The translations under genes were made by a program, and so were the position numbers. Shown here one piece after another: positions 8,685-16,865 of a DNA stretch of 25,232 bases. Origin of the DNA: CAZIPZ01 sp964541075 (GTDB lineage Bacteria; Acidobacteriota; Terriglobia; 20CM-2-55-15); assembly GCA_964541075.1 (NCBI GenBank), contig CAZIPZ010000033.1, positions 1 through 25,232 on the forward strand. The letters run 5' to 3'. Under the pieces are notes generated by a model. The model did not search any database. It was not told the origin of the DNA and saw only the letters and a list, made by a program, of their open reading frames with translations. The number at the start of each line of letters is the position of its first letter. Within the stretch, counting starts at the first letter, position 1.

Positions 8685-10505
8685 TCATCCTTCGATCAAT
8701 TGCCTCTGGGTTAATTCCATCGTGAGTAGTTGATGAATCTCGGTCGTGTAGTTGCCCCGTCCCTCGATGTGGGCTTGCACCATTCTCTCAACAGAGCCCC
8801 GCTCAAGATAGGGCCGCGCCAGAGACCTGGCATCCAGTAAGATTTCTTTCACGCTTGCTGCAAGGGGATTTCGATAAAAATATCGAAAGTGATAGTACTT
8901 GTGACGGCCGAGAAACAAGCGTTCGAGATGCAACGGACTCAGGACGCGGTCTGCCTTGACCAGCCAATGCGGCATGCCGTAATCGTAAGCGTAATCCGCC
9001 TTGAAAGTGAATTCCTGCGCATTCTGACGAATCCTCCCGATCCAGCCAGTCCGGCCCAGCGGCCCTCGATCCGTTGGAAAAGCGGCAAGTGCGGGATTGC
9101 CCTCGATAATCAAACGCGCGGCCAAGCGCAAGTTGACCGCGTGGCCAGCCGGCCTGCGATAGGACAGGGCAACCAGTTCATTATCGGTATAGGGCGATCG
9201 AACGGTGAGCTGCGACGACTCTAATGCAAAGCGAGGATAATGCTCCCAAGGCATCTGCTTGAATGCGATAAGCGATGAAGCACTCCCTTGTCGCTCAGCC
9301 GCCAGTGTTGCGATTCCTTCATCCACAAACGGCGCAAAATCTCGGTCGAAGAATGGATTGCGCACCTTATTAGGACTCAGTCCCAAAAGGCCGCGCAGAA
9401 TTTCTCCACCGTAATTCCCAGTCATTCGAATAGTGGAGATTTCGCGGCTGGCCACTCGATTTGCATACAAACCGGCCGCGCCGCTGACTTCCATGGCGCC
9501 ATCCGTCAAATACACCGTGCGTTTGGCCAGGTCGACAAATTGCCGTAGGAACTGCTCGTCTACTTTGATCAGCCGGTGTGGTTGCTGGCATGTCTTTGCC
9601 ACCTGCCTCGCTACGCGAGCATCAGCATTTTCATTGAATATTCCACGGTGTGTGTAGCATGGCAGCGTACCGGGAGCACAACGAAGCCACGCCATGATGA
9701 TTCGGCTGTCGAGACCGCCGGTTAGCGATATCGCAATCCTCTCGTTCTTTCGAAAGTAGCGGGGAAGCACCCGAACCAGCGTGGTCTTCAGCTCACTGTA
9801 GTACTGCTCCGAGGACAGGGAAGGCTGATTCTCCCATTCGCTTTTGTCAAAGTACCGTTCCCTGCGAGCCGCGGCGCCGTGGGACAGCGTGACCAGCGAA
9901 GCTGGCGGGAGTAAAGAAATTCCACTGAAAATCGTTCGATTCTGGAGCGGATAGCCCGCCGCAAAGAATTCTCCCAACCCTTTTGGATCGAGCTGTCGAA
10001 GGCTCGGAAGGACCTTAAGAATGGCCTTGGCTTCGGAAGCGAAATAAAAAGCTTCTGGAGTTTCATGAACGTAGAGCCGACCCATTCCAAAGCGATCATT
10101 AAAAACGATCGTCTTCCGTTCACGCAAATTCAGAATCACGCCGCTAAAGAAGCCATTTAGCTTCGTGAAGAACCGGTCTCCCTCTTTCTCGTACAGATGC
10201 ATCAAGTGACTGGCGTTTTCCCGGGAGCATTGCTTTCCTGCCACACAAACCTGGGCTGACAGATCATCCCCGAAGTGCTCACCAGAGAAGACCATGCAAA
10301 TATCTCGCTTGTCGTTCCAGACCGGCATGTCATCTGAAAACGATCCACGGTGCGAAACCCATCCCGTCCAAAGTCCAGCGTTTTCGTCGAAAACAACGCC
10401 CGAGGTGTACGTATCCTCGTGAACCATAGACTTCACCATGTCGTTAATGGCTGCGGTCCGATCTATCGGATGGTTCCGGTTGAATATTCCAGCAATTCCT
10501 GGCAT
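8685..10505 (-). CDS. Asparagine-synthetase-like amidotransferase lacking the glutaminase cysteine
   Basis: A 606-residue protein with the two-domain layout of class B asparagine synthetase. The N-terminal Ntn/glutaminase-like domain starts MPGIAGIFNRN; in active enzymes residue 2 is the cysteine nucleophile (MCGI), but here it is proline. Other glutaminase-domain parts remain (FNDRFGMGRLYV near 135-146; FYFASEAKAIL near 153-163). The C-terminal synthetase domain has the ATP-pyrophosphatase loop SLTGGLDSR at 260-268. It can therefore be expected to activate a carboxylate with ATP, but not to use glutamine as the nitrogen donor in the usual way. Such asnB-like genes are common in polysaccharide loci and their role is mostly unknown; amide formation on a uronic acid or acyl group is one option. 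The ATG at 10505 has no clear Shine-Dalgarno sequence. Confidence 0.9.
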   Translation of the reverse strand: MPGIAGIFNRNHPIDRTAAINDMVKSMVHEDTYTSGVVFDENAGLWTGWVSHRGSFSDDMPVWNDKRDICMVFSGEHFGDDLSAQVCVAGKQCSRENASHLMHLYEKEGDRFFTKLNGFFSGVILNLRERKTIVFNDRFGMGRLYVHETPEAFYFASEAKAILKVLPSLRQLDPKGLGEFFAAGYPLQNRTIFSGISLLPPASLVTLSHGAAARRERYFDKSEWENQPSLSSEQYYSELKTTLVRVLPRYFRKNERIAISLTGGLDSRIIMAWLRCAPGTLPCYTHRGIFNENADARVARQVAKTCQQPHRLIKVDEQFLRQFVDLAKRTVYLTDGAMEVSGAAGLYANRVASREISTIRMTGNYGGEILRGLLGLSPNKVRNPFFDRDFAPFVDEGIATLAAERQGSASSLIAFKQMPWEHYPRFALESSQLTVRSPYTDNELVALSYRRPAGHAVNLRLAARLIIEGNPALAAFPTDRGPLGRTGWIGRIRQNAQEFTFKADYAYDYGMPHWLVKADRVLSPLHLERLFLGRHKYYHFRYFYRNPLAASVKEILLDARSLARPYLERGSVERMVQAHIEGRGNYTTEIHQLLTMELTQRQLIEG

Positions 10506-10599
10506 GAAAAAACTTTGTATAAACGATCAGAAGACAGCTGCGAAAATTCGCGAATGCAGTTCGAAGGAATCTTGCCTTGCGTCAGTTGCACTCGGGCGG

Positions 10600-11016
10600 C
10601 TATTGGTCAACCATGCCCGCTTTCGCATCGGTGTCGATCAGTTCGACATTGACGTGATCCGCCAGCACAAATGCAATATTGTGATTCTCAAACGCCTCGC
10701 CTGGCTGGGGTGGCGCTATTAGCAACGCACCTTTCCCTTCCAGCAACTTGATCTGGCTTGTAAGATCGTCACATCGAAAGCAAACGTGGTGCAAACCTCC
10801 ACCCTTCCGGGCGAAGAGGTAAGTCGGCGAAGTGGCATCCAGTGGTTCGAACAGTTTCACTAGCAGCGATCCTTGTTTCGAGAGAAAGACAACCCTGACT
10901 TTCTGTCGAGTATTGACCACGACATCTGAACTTTTCCTGTAACCAAACAGGGACTCCCATTTTCTAATACCGTCCTCAAGAGACCGGACTGCAATGCCAA
11001 TGTGATCGATTACCAT
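10600..11016 (-). CDS. VOC-fold protein, glyoxalase/methylmalonyl-CoA epimerase-like
   Basis: A 138-residue protein with two beta-alpha-beta-beta-beta modules of the vicinal oxygen chelate superfamily. Candidate metal ligands are in the expected places: H5 (DHIGIAV), H76 or H77 (GGGLHHVCF) and E125 (VNVELIDT). The opening and the GGGLHHVCF element resemble methylmalonyl-CoA epimerases, but the family is very broad (isomerases, lyases, dioxygenases) and the substrate cannot be named. It follows the MBOAT gene by 75 nt and precedes the asparagine-synthetase-like gene by 94 nt, so it may act on an acyl-CoA or acyl-carrier intermediate of the acylation pathway; that is inference. It starts at an ATG after a GCAGCGGAA stretch. 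Confidence 0.85.
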   Translation of the reverse strand: MVIDHIGIAVRSLEDGIRKWESLFGYRKSSDVVVNTRQKVRVVFLSKQGSLLVKLFEPLDATSPTYLFARKGGGLHHVCFRCDDLTSQIKLLEGKGALLIAPPQPGEAFENHNIAFVLADHVNVELIDTDAKAGMVDQ

Positions 11017-11091
11017 TTCCGCTGCAGAGAAGCACCGGTCTTCGTTTGGCGATGCCGGGGCCGGAGCCGCATGAACCCGCTCTAGACAGAC

Positions 11092-12558
11092 TCAAAATAC
11101 GGCGTAGACGAAGGGGCTAACTGCATCGCTGCCGCTGTGCACAATCAACATACCTAGAAGCAGAATGGCCAGCATTGGAATCAAGCCAACGAAGGTCGCA
11201 AACTCCCCAGTCAGACCCCATTGCGCCAAACCGATTCTGAGGCGCGGCGTAATCGCTGCAAGCATTCTCTGCCAGACCGGCATGTAAATCATGTGATAAG
11301 CGAAGAACGCAATCATCACAGTCGATAGAAGCAGATAGTAGTTAGAGGACAGCTGCGGATGCAGGTAGCTTCGTGGATCGAGCAAGGAACCGAACATTCC
11401 AAACGCCTGCTGGAGACTATTGGCCCTGAAGAAAATCCAGCCTGCTGAAATCGCGACAAAGGTGACCGCCCAAGACAATCCTCCATCGATGAAAGCGGGA
11501 ATGTTCCAGTTCGACTGCCTACGAGCCTGTTGAATGAGTCGATGCAAAATCAGCAAAATCCCCTGATACATTCCCCAAAGCGCAAACATGATGTTCACGC
11601 CATGCCACAGACCAAAAAGCGTCATCGAGAAGAACAGTGCAAAGTAGCGCCACCAGACGTCCCTGCGAACTGCGGCCACAGGAACAAAGACGTAATCCCG
11701 AATCCAGGATGAAAGCGACATGTGCCATCGCGTCCAAAACTCGGACGGCGTTGCCGCCATGAAAGGCGAAGCAAAGTTTTCATCGAGGCGGAAGCCAAAC
11801 AGCCTTGCGGCGCCGATGACAATGTGGGAATAGCCGGCAAAGTCGAAAAAGAGCTGAAACCCAAACCCAATGGCAAGGAACAAAACATCCAAGCCGCTCG
11901 ACAATTGTGCAGTCTGGTCGAATCCCGCCTGCACTCCTGCGCCCGCCGTCATTCCGGTTACGAGAAGTTGCGACAACACCAGTTTCATGAACAGGCCCAG
12001 GACGATCCTCTTGGAACCCACCAACAAGTCTTCGGAACCGGGCCGTACGGCCTCTCTGAACTGAGGCAGCATGTTTCCAAGCCTGCAAACAGGGCCCATG
12101 AGAACGGTTGGCCAGAACGCCATGTACAACAAAAACTCGTTAAGGGAAGGATCGATTTCCTCTTGCCGGTAGATGTCAAAAAGGTAGCTCAAAGCCTGGA
12201 AGGTCCAGAAAGACATGCCAAGCGGCATCACAACAGTTTCAAGGAAGGCGCCTGCCTGAGTCGCAGAACCGACAGCTGTGGCCAAAAGTGATGTGGTTTT
12301 AAAGAACGTAAGCAACAATACGTTCGCGGCCACTCCACCCCAAAGTCGTGCAACCGTTGGGTCGCGCCTTAGGAACTCGCCGTATGCGAAGTTGAAGAGC
12401 GACGTTGCGACCAGAGCGACAAGAAACCCTATTCCCCAACTTCCGTAAAAAACGTAGCTTGCTGCCAAGAACAGAAGTTGCTTTGCAAGCGGTCGCTTGA
12501 ATGCAACCGAAGCTATTGCGAGCGCGATAAAGAGCAGGTAAGCAATAATCGTAGTCAC
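11092..12558 (-). CDS. MBOAT family membrane O-acyltransferase (AlgI/DltB-like)
   Basis: A 488-residue polytopic protein of the membrane-bound O-acyltransferase family. Signatures are the LSYLFDIYR element near 123-131, PSEFWTRWHMSLSSWIRDY from 271 (H279), and the invariant histidine in FGLWHG (H319). Relatives AlgI and DltB move an acyl group from the cytoplasmic side to an acceptor outside: AlgI acetylates alginate, DltB takes D-alanine from the carrier DltC. The gene begins with GTG at 12558 and shares one base with the stop of the carrier-protein gene (TAGTG), a very tight coupling that suggests the carrier protein is its acyl donor partner. The polymer made by this cluster is the obvious acceptor, but this is inferred from context. 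Confidence 0.95.
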   Translation of the reverse strand: MTTIIAYLLFIALAIASVAFKRPLAKQLLFLAASYVFYGSWGIGFLVALVATSLFNFAYGEFLRRDPTVARLWGGVAANVLLLTFFKTTSLLATAVGSATQAGAFLETVVMPLGMSFWTFQALSYLFDIYRQEEIDPSLNEFLLYMAFWPTVLMGPVCRLGNMLPQFREAVRPGSEDLLVGSKRIVLGLFMKLVLSQLLVTGMTAGAGVQAGFDQTAQLSSGLDVLFLAIGFGFQLFFDFAGYSHIVIGAARLFGFRLDENFASPFMAATPSEFWTRWHMSLSSWIRDYVFVPVAAVRRDVWWRYFALFFSMTLFGLWHGVNIMFALWGMYQGILLILHRLIQQARRQSNWNIPAFIDGGLSWAVTFVAISAGWIFFRANSLQQAFGMFGSLLDPRSYLHPQLSSNYYLLLSTVMIAFFAYHMIYMPVWQRMLAAITPRLRIGLAQWGLTGEFATFVGLIPMLAILLLGMLIVHSGSDAVSPFVYAVF

Positions 12559-12821
12559 TATTTCTGCCTCGGCTTGCCGACTCTCCTGGCCGTCGCCAGC
12601 ATCAGATTCACGGTATCCATATCTTTGGGCTGCACCTTCCCGGCGGGGATGCGCATGTTTGTGACGTCTTCAAGCTTGGTCAGAACGTCGACCAAGGCAA
12701 AGGAATCTATCAGGCCGGAAGCCACGAGCGACGAATCCGCGGTTAAGGCGACACCGGGTCGCCGAACCACGTTCGCCAGGAGGTAATCGATCATTGCTTG
12801 CGCTTCGTCGGCCATGGTCAC
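12558..12821 (-). CDS. Acyl carrier protein 1 (FAAL/MBOAT-associated)
   Basis: An 87-residue carrier protein. The phosphopantetheine attachment motif is GLIDSFALVDVL, with Ser40 as the modified residue. It is a stand-alone domain of normal ACP size. It overlaps the adenylating enzyme by 4 nt (GTGA) and the MBOAT gene by 1 nt. The natural reading is that the FAAL-like enzyme loads it and the MBOAT unloads it. Start choice is uncertain: GTG at 12821 is 4 nt after a GGAGG site, while the ATG at 12815 is 10 nt from it; the two products differ by only two residues. It is distinct in sequence from the second carrier protein at 16606-16848, so the two probably serve different acyl groups. Confidence 0.93.
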   Translation of the reverse strand: MTMADEAQAMIDYLLANVVRRPGVALTADSSLVASGLIDSFALVDVLTKLEDVTNMRIPAGKVQPKDMDTVNLMLATARRVGKPRQK

Positions 12822-14539
12822 TGAGCCTCCACACGCGGGAGTTCGGGTTGTTCTTGAAGGAGTTTTTGGCGAGTCGTGGATCGCGCCGGTTTACCTGCCG
12901 TGCTTTTGACAATCCATTTGGGTGGTTTCACGTATACGGCTCGGACGGCGACGCCCAGTTCCGCCACAACGGCGTTACGGATTGATTGTTCGATCACGTT
13001 GGCATTTTTGAGATCGTTCTCGTCGTCAACCTCCGCCACAACAACGATCTCTTCCGTTCCCAAGTCCGGATTGAAAAGGCCGAATGCAACGACACGGCCA
13101 TCGTGAATTCGAGGATCGGCGTTAGCGATTTCTTCAACGTCGTGCGGGTGAATGTTCTTCCCGGCGACGATGATCAAGTCATTCTTGCGTCCAATCACGT
13201 ATAGCTCGTTTTCATGCAGAAAACCCAAATCACCGGACCAGTACCAATCCTGCTTCAACGCCTTCGCAGTAAGGTCGGCGCGGTTGTAGTAGCCCCCGAA
13301 TAACGAATCACTCTGTATCAGAATTTCGCCCACATGCCCGTTGGGTAAATCGTTACCACTGCCATCAACGATTCGCACGCGATTGTCTGGCAAGCAGGGA
13401 CCGGAAGAAACAAAGCAGACTGCGCCGGGTTGATCCGGTTCAATTTTTTCGACAACGTGGCGGTCAATCAAACTCTTCGAGTTGGCCCAGATGCGCGCCG
13501 GCTTCGATCGCGGCGGACGCCCAGACTGAGTGACCGCAAATACGTTCTCGGCCATCGCATAGGATGCCTGCAGCGCTTCGGGACGAATACCGCAGGCGGC
13601 GTATGCGGAGTGGAACTCATCCATGCTCTGCGCTCGAACCGGCTCGGAACAGTTGATGAGCATGCGAACGCGGGAGAGATCAAATTTGCTGCGCCGTTCG
13701 GCGGACACCCGCCGTGCAAGAAACTGGAACGTGAAATTCGGAACCCATGCCAGCGTGCATCCGTACTTGCTCATGAGATAAGGCATGGACTCGGGCTGAA
13801 GGACCCAGTCTGTCGGCGACTGCATGACGACCGGCACGTGGAAAGCGAGGGGAAGCATGAAGCAGGCAATCAACCCCATATCGTGGTAAAGGGGCAGCCA
13901 GCTGTAGATCTTGTCGTCTTCCGTGAGTTGAAGAGATTCCGCGAGATGTCGCAACTGCACCAGCACGGACGAATGCGTCAGTGCGACGCCCTTCTGCAAA
14001 CCTGTCGTCCCTGCCGAATGCTGGATGAATGCCAGTTGATCGGGATCAATGGCAGCTTGGCTGTACTGTGAAAGCGACAGAGCGCTTCCCTGTGCGCTTC
14101 TTACGATCTTTGCGTCCGATATGGAGATATGACTGAAGAGCTCTTCGGGAAATTGCTCGTCAAGAACGATGATTCGAGCCTGGAGGTTTTTGGATACGCC
14201 GCTCAAACCGATGCGATATTTGGTCGGCTCAATTTTGAAGTTGGGATACGCCAGAATCGCCGGGATCGCTCCCACCAACATTGCCGCAGCGAATGAGATC
14301 ATGAGATCGATGCCTTGGGGCATGATCACGATGATTCGATCCCCGCGCTGGACGCCCTCTTGGACATACTGCGCCGCTTGCCGCCTCGCCTTATCGACAA
14401 ATTCTCCAAAGGTGATGCTGCTGATGTCGTCGTCGTCACGATACATGGTGACGAACTCGCGGTCTGCCGGCGCGGCCAGAAGCGCCTCGACTAAAGTCTG
14501 ATATTGAACGCTGTTTGGTAATGATGTGGAAACTGTCAT
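12818..14539 (-). CDS. Fatty acyl-AMP ligase-like adenylating enzyme (FAAL/FadD family)
   Basis: A 573-residue ANL-superfamily enzyme. The phosphate-binding loop HSAGTTGLQKGV is at 174-185. Features that favour fatty-acyl-AMP ligases over acyl-CoA synthetases are WLPLYHDMGL at 214-223, INCSEPVR at 295-302 and SYAMAENVF at 326-334. SGDLGF is at 435-440, GRKNDLII at 450-457 and a C-terminal lysine pair (KSTAGK) at 545-550. FAALs make an acyl-adenylate and pass the acyl group to a carrier protein; here that should be the carrier encoded 4 nt downstream. The acid substrate cannot be read from the sequence and may be a medium- or long-chain fatty acid or another carboxylate. The ATG overlaps the stop of the upstream SGNH gene (ATGA), so the four genes from 15810 to 11092 form one coupled block. 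Confidence 0.92.
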   Translation of the reverse strand: MTVSTSLPNSVQYQTLVEALLAAPADREFVTMYRDDDDISSITFGEFVDKARRQAAQYVQEGVQRGDRIIVIMPQGIDLMISFAAAMLVGAIPAILAYPNFKIEPTKYRIGLSGVSKNLQARIIVLDEQFPEELFSHISISDAKIVRSAQGSALSLSQYSQAAIDPDQLAFIQHSAGTTGLQKGVALTHSSVLVQLRHLAESLQLTEDDKIYSWLPLYHDMGLIACFMLPLAFHVPVVMQSPTDWVLQPESMPYLMSKYGCTLAWVPNFTFQFLARRVSAERRSKFDLSRVRMLINCSEPVRAQSMDEFHSAYAACGIRPEALQASYAMAENVFAVTQSGRPPRSKPARIWANSKSLIDRHVVEKIEPDQPGAVCFVSSGPCLPDNRVRIVDGSGNDLPNGHVGEILIQSDSLFGGYYNRADLTAKALKQDWYWSGDLGFLHENELYVIGRKNDLIIVAGKNIHPHDVEEIANADPRIHDGRVVAFGLFNPDLGTEEIVVVAEVDDENDLKNANVIEQSIRNAVVAELGVAVRAVYVKPPKWIVKSTAGKPARSTTRQKLLQEQPELPRVEAQ

Positions 14540-15810
14540 GGACGACCTATAACGTGAGATAACGTATGCCCACTTTCAGGCATGTGCTCGAGAACGAAAG
14601 GCAGAAGGGCTTCGCTGGTGATCTTGTGTCCGATGCGTGTCAAATGTCCATCGCGCGGAATAAACATTGCTGCTTCCCGGTGCTGCGCAAGTATAGGAAG
14701 CAGGTCTTGAAACGAAACCCCCGCTTTGAGACACATCTCTCGCATCAATCGTTGTGGACGCTCGATGTCCGACGCAAAGGCTTCGACCATCGCATTACCA
14801 GGAAAGCTTTCCTGCAAGAGTGGAATGTAAGTCTCTGGATATATCTGAAATGGAGACGGAACCATACTGATGAGCAACTCGCCGCCCTGCTGCTTCACTT
14901 CTTCATTGAGTTTTGCGATCAGAGCCGCGGTAATCGGCAATCCCGTCTTGAGGACGTCTTCCCGATACCAGGCATTCATGAGTCCGGGCATACGGCCGAC
15001 GCGTGGAGTCACGCCGAACCGGTTGAGAAATTCAATGACTTCGCCCTTTCCTTGAATCCATTCCTCAACCCAGGCCCTAGTAATATAGGTGACCTTAATA
15101 GGATTCGCGTTTCGAGCTGCAACCAACGCATCGTCTTCATACCCCGGCAAATCCTCCGGCAGACGAGTCAGCACCGCTTCGCCTGCATCATCCAGTGTGA
15201 AACACGGCCGCACCGGCTGAAATTTGAGATCACCATAACTAAGGCAGAGGTTATCCAGGATGTCATTAGTGAAAAACATCAGCAGATACACCGCAGGTTT
15301 ACTATCGAGCTTCGTGTGGAGTTGCCGCATCTGCAGCAATTCCTGGCCGGTCCCATAACCGGGCACGCCAGCATTGACGACAGAAATCCGGTCCTGCAGC
15401 TTCTCGTTCAGCAGGTTTTCCAAGCGTTGCGGAAAGGATTCTTCATTGCTGGTTTGCTTAGCGAACACGAAAGAGTCCCCAAGAATGACCACGCTGCTTT
15501 GCGCCGAAGATTCAGCGCCTTGAGGATCGCTGCGAACACCCAATTCGTTGATGTGAATCCCGATCCGATGTAGATCACGCAAGGGCTTGTTCCAATAGTC
15601 TCCCGGTACGAGCGACCAACCAAGCTGAGGATCAAACTTGCTCCAGTTTTGGGACTGGCCTTCCGAATAGTACTTATCTAGCAAAAGCTCAGCGCCGACG
15701 AAACACAGCGCCAGCGTCATTATGGTCACTAGACTACGCACCATGAGTTTGCGGGCTTTAATAGGAATGGGTAGCGCGTCGGATTTCGTGGACAGAAGAG
15801 ATGTTTTCAT
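14536..15810 (-). CDS. Membrane-anchored SGNH-hydrolase-like protein 1 (DltD/AlgJ-like role)
   Basis: A 424-residue protein with a single N-terminal membrane segment at about 23-44 (VRSLVTIMTLALCFVGAELLL) and a large domain expected in the periplasm. The SGNH blocks are all present: LGDSFVF (Ser113), VNAGVPGYGTGQ (146-155), FFTND (Asn182) and RDGHLTRIGH (Asp387, His389). SGNH proteins of this topology act as acyltransferases or esterases on exported polymers (DltD, AlgJ/AlgX, PatB). It starts the overlapping block SGNH-FAAL-ACP-MBOAT. An equivalent of DltD or AlgJ, finishing the transfer of the acyl group to the polymer, is the best guess. The catalytic triad looks intact. The start ATG at 15810 lies 18 nt after the deacetylase stop codon. 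Confidence 0.9.
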   Translation of the reverse strand: MKTSLLSTKSDALPIPIKARKLMVRSLVTIMTLALCFVGAELLLDKYYSEGQSQNWSKFDPQLGWSLVPGDYWNKPLRDLHRIGIHINELGVRSDPQGAESSAQSSVVILGDSFVFAKQTSNEESFPQRLENLLNEKLQDRISVVNAGVPGYGTGQELLQMRQLHTKLDSKPAVYLLMFFTNDILDNLCLSYGDLKFQPVRPCFTLDDAGEAVLTRLPEDLPGYEDDALVAARNANPIKVTYITRAWVEEWIQGKGEVIEFLNRFGVTPRVGRMPGLMNAWYREDVLKTGLPITAALIAKLNEEVKQQGGELLISMVPSPFQIYPETYIPLLQESFPGNAMVEAFASDIERPQRLMREMCLKAGVSFQDLLPILAQHREAAMFIPRDGHLTRIGHKITSEALLPFVLEHMPESGHTLSHVIGRP

Positions 15811-15828
15811 TTGACTAAGTCGATCGAA

Positions 15829-16560
15829 CTACAATTCTCGGTAACTTGCCTTCCGGATGCTCTGCAATTTCTGTTGGCATTCCTCGCTTTGCAGAAAGGC
15901 CCGCTGCTCTGAAACCACCGGATGCGCCATCAATTCGACGTTCGCCCGCGTCGCGAGCTGGCAAATACGGTCAAAACGATCCGCTGACAGATTTTGGGAG
16001 AGAGCAAAGAAATAATCGGTAAGCCGATATCGCCCCGCCAGACGCCGGTTCACCAGTCCACGGTATGTACGATTGAGTAAGCTTTTCTGGCCTGCGCCGA
16101 AGGAAAAACTGCGCCGAACCTTTTCTCCTCGAGGAATCGGACACGCTCCCAACATGTTTCCACAGAGATGCATATGTTGGTGGCCGTCGAAATGCGTCGG
16201 CAGCGATTTGTATAGCCGGGTGAATTCATCGATCTGCGCCCTGAAAACATAGTCAAACGCGTTTCTCAGTAACGGATTGTACAGCAGATGAGTGACGCGA
16301 TTGAGTTTTACAAAACGGATGATGTCTTCATGATGCTGAATCAGGGACGCGTTGTTTGGCCTTCGTGAAAACGCTTCGCTGAAATTCAAGTGAATGCCAG
16401 TAGGAATTTTCTCGGCTGCGGCGATCTCCGCGGCCCGTTCGGAATCGGCCATGAAAACCATGGCTGAAATTGAAGTTATTCTCCCGAGACGGTGGCATTC
16501 CAGCGAGATGTCCGTTTCCTTTTGAGAACGTCCCCAATCGTCAGCGTTAATGATAAGCAT
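15829..16560 (-). CDS. YdjC/ChbG-type carbohydrate deacetylase
   Basis: A 243-residue protein of the YdjC/ChbG family. Motifs are NADDWG at 5-10 (metal-binding Asp pair), GIHLNF (His57) and HFDGHQHMHL at 123-132, plus ELMAHP near the C-terminus. ChbG removes an N-acetyl group from chitooligosaccharides; relatives in polysaccharide clusters probably deacetylate N-acetylated sugars or lipid-linked sugars. No signal peptide is visible, so it should act in the cytoplasm. It lies 45 nt after a carrier-protein gene; deacetylation would expose an amine that could then receive another acyl group, which fits the acylation theme but is inference. The length is near the family norm, slightly short at the C-terminus. 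Confidence 0.9.
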   Translation of the reverse strand: MLIINADDWGRSQKETDISLECHRLGRITSISAMVFMADSERAAEIAAAEKIPTGIHLNFSEAFSRRPNNASLIQHHEDIIRFVKLNRVTHLLYNPLLRNAFDYVFRAQIDEFTRLYKSLPTHFDGHQHMHLCGNMLGACPIPRGEKVRRSFSFGAGQKSLLNRTYRGLVNRRLAGRYRLTDYFFALSQNLSADRFDRICQLATRANVELMAHPVVSEQRAFLQSEECQQKLQSIRKASYREL

Positions 16561-16605
16561 GGCTACTTCGCAGGTTTCTAAAACAAGCGGTCAAACGGCG
16601 CTTTG

Positions 16606-16848
16606 TCAGGCGGATTTCTTGCGCTCGACGAATTCAAGAATATTGCGGAGGGTCTCGAAATTCTCGGGTGCGACTTCACCGTCGCCGATTGTGAGCCCGA
16701 GTTCCTGCTCCAAAAACCCGATCAGCTTCAGCATCGCAAGCGAATCAATAACGCCCGAGCTGATCAGAGGCTCATCCATGCTGATGGTTTTCCGATCTCC
16801 CTGCAAGAGATCGTCCAGGATAAAGCGTTCGATTGTTTGTACGTTCAT
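16606..16848 (-). CDS. Carrier protein 2 (peptidyl/acyl carrier, aminoacyl module)
   Basis: An 80-residue stand-alone carrier protein with the phosphopantetheine motif SGVIDSLAMLKLI; Ser36 is the attachment residue. It lies 17 nt after the adenylation enzyme, with an AGGATTGG stretch before the ATG. The order dehydrogenase, adenylation enzyme, carrier matches the three-protein systems that convert proline to pyrrole-2-carboxyl-S-carrier (PltE/PltF/PltL) or to a pyrroline (AnaB/AnaC/AnaD). It should carry the amino acid activated by its neighbour during oxidation by the flavoprotein. Confidence 0.93.
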   Translation of the reverse strand: MNVQTIERFILDDLLQGDRKTISMDEPLISSGVIDSLAMLKLIGFLEQELGLTIGDGEVAPENFETLRNILEFVERKKSA

Positions 16849-16865
16849 ATTGTTCCAATCCTGAA

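Noticed and set aside
10506..10599. Possible promoter (TATACA) before the asparagine-synthetase-like gene
   Set aside because: No -35 element at a suitable distance, so I cannot support it.
14566..15573. Long plus-strand open frame of 335 codons
   Set aside because: It is exactly antisense to the SGNH 1 gene, whose motifs and membrane segment are clear; the plus-strand protein has no recognisable features. Other plus-strand frames across the window are antisense shadows in the same way.
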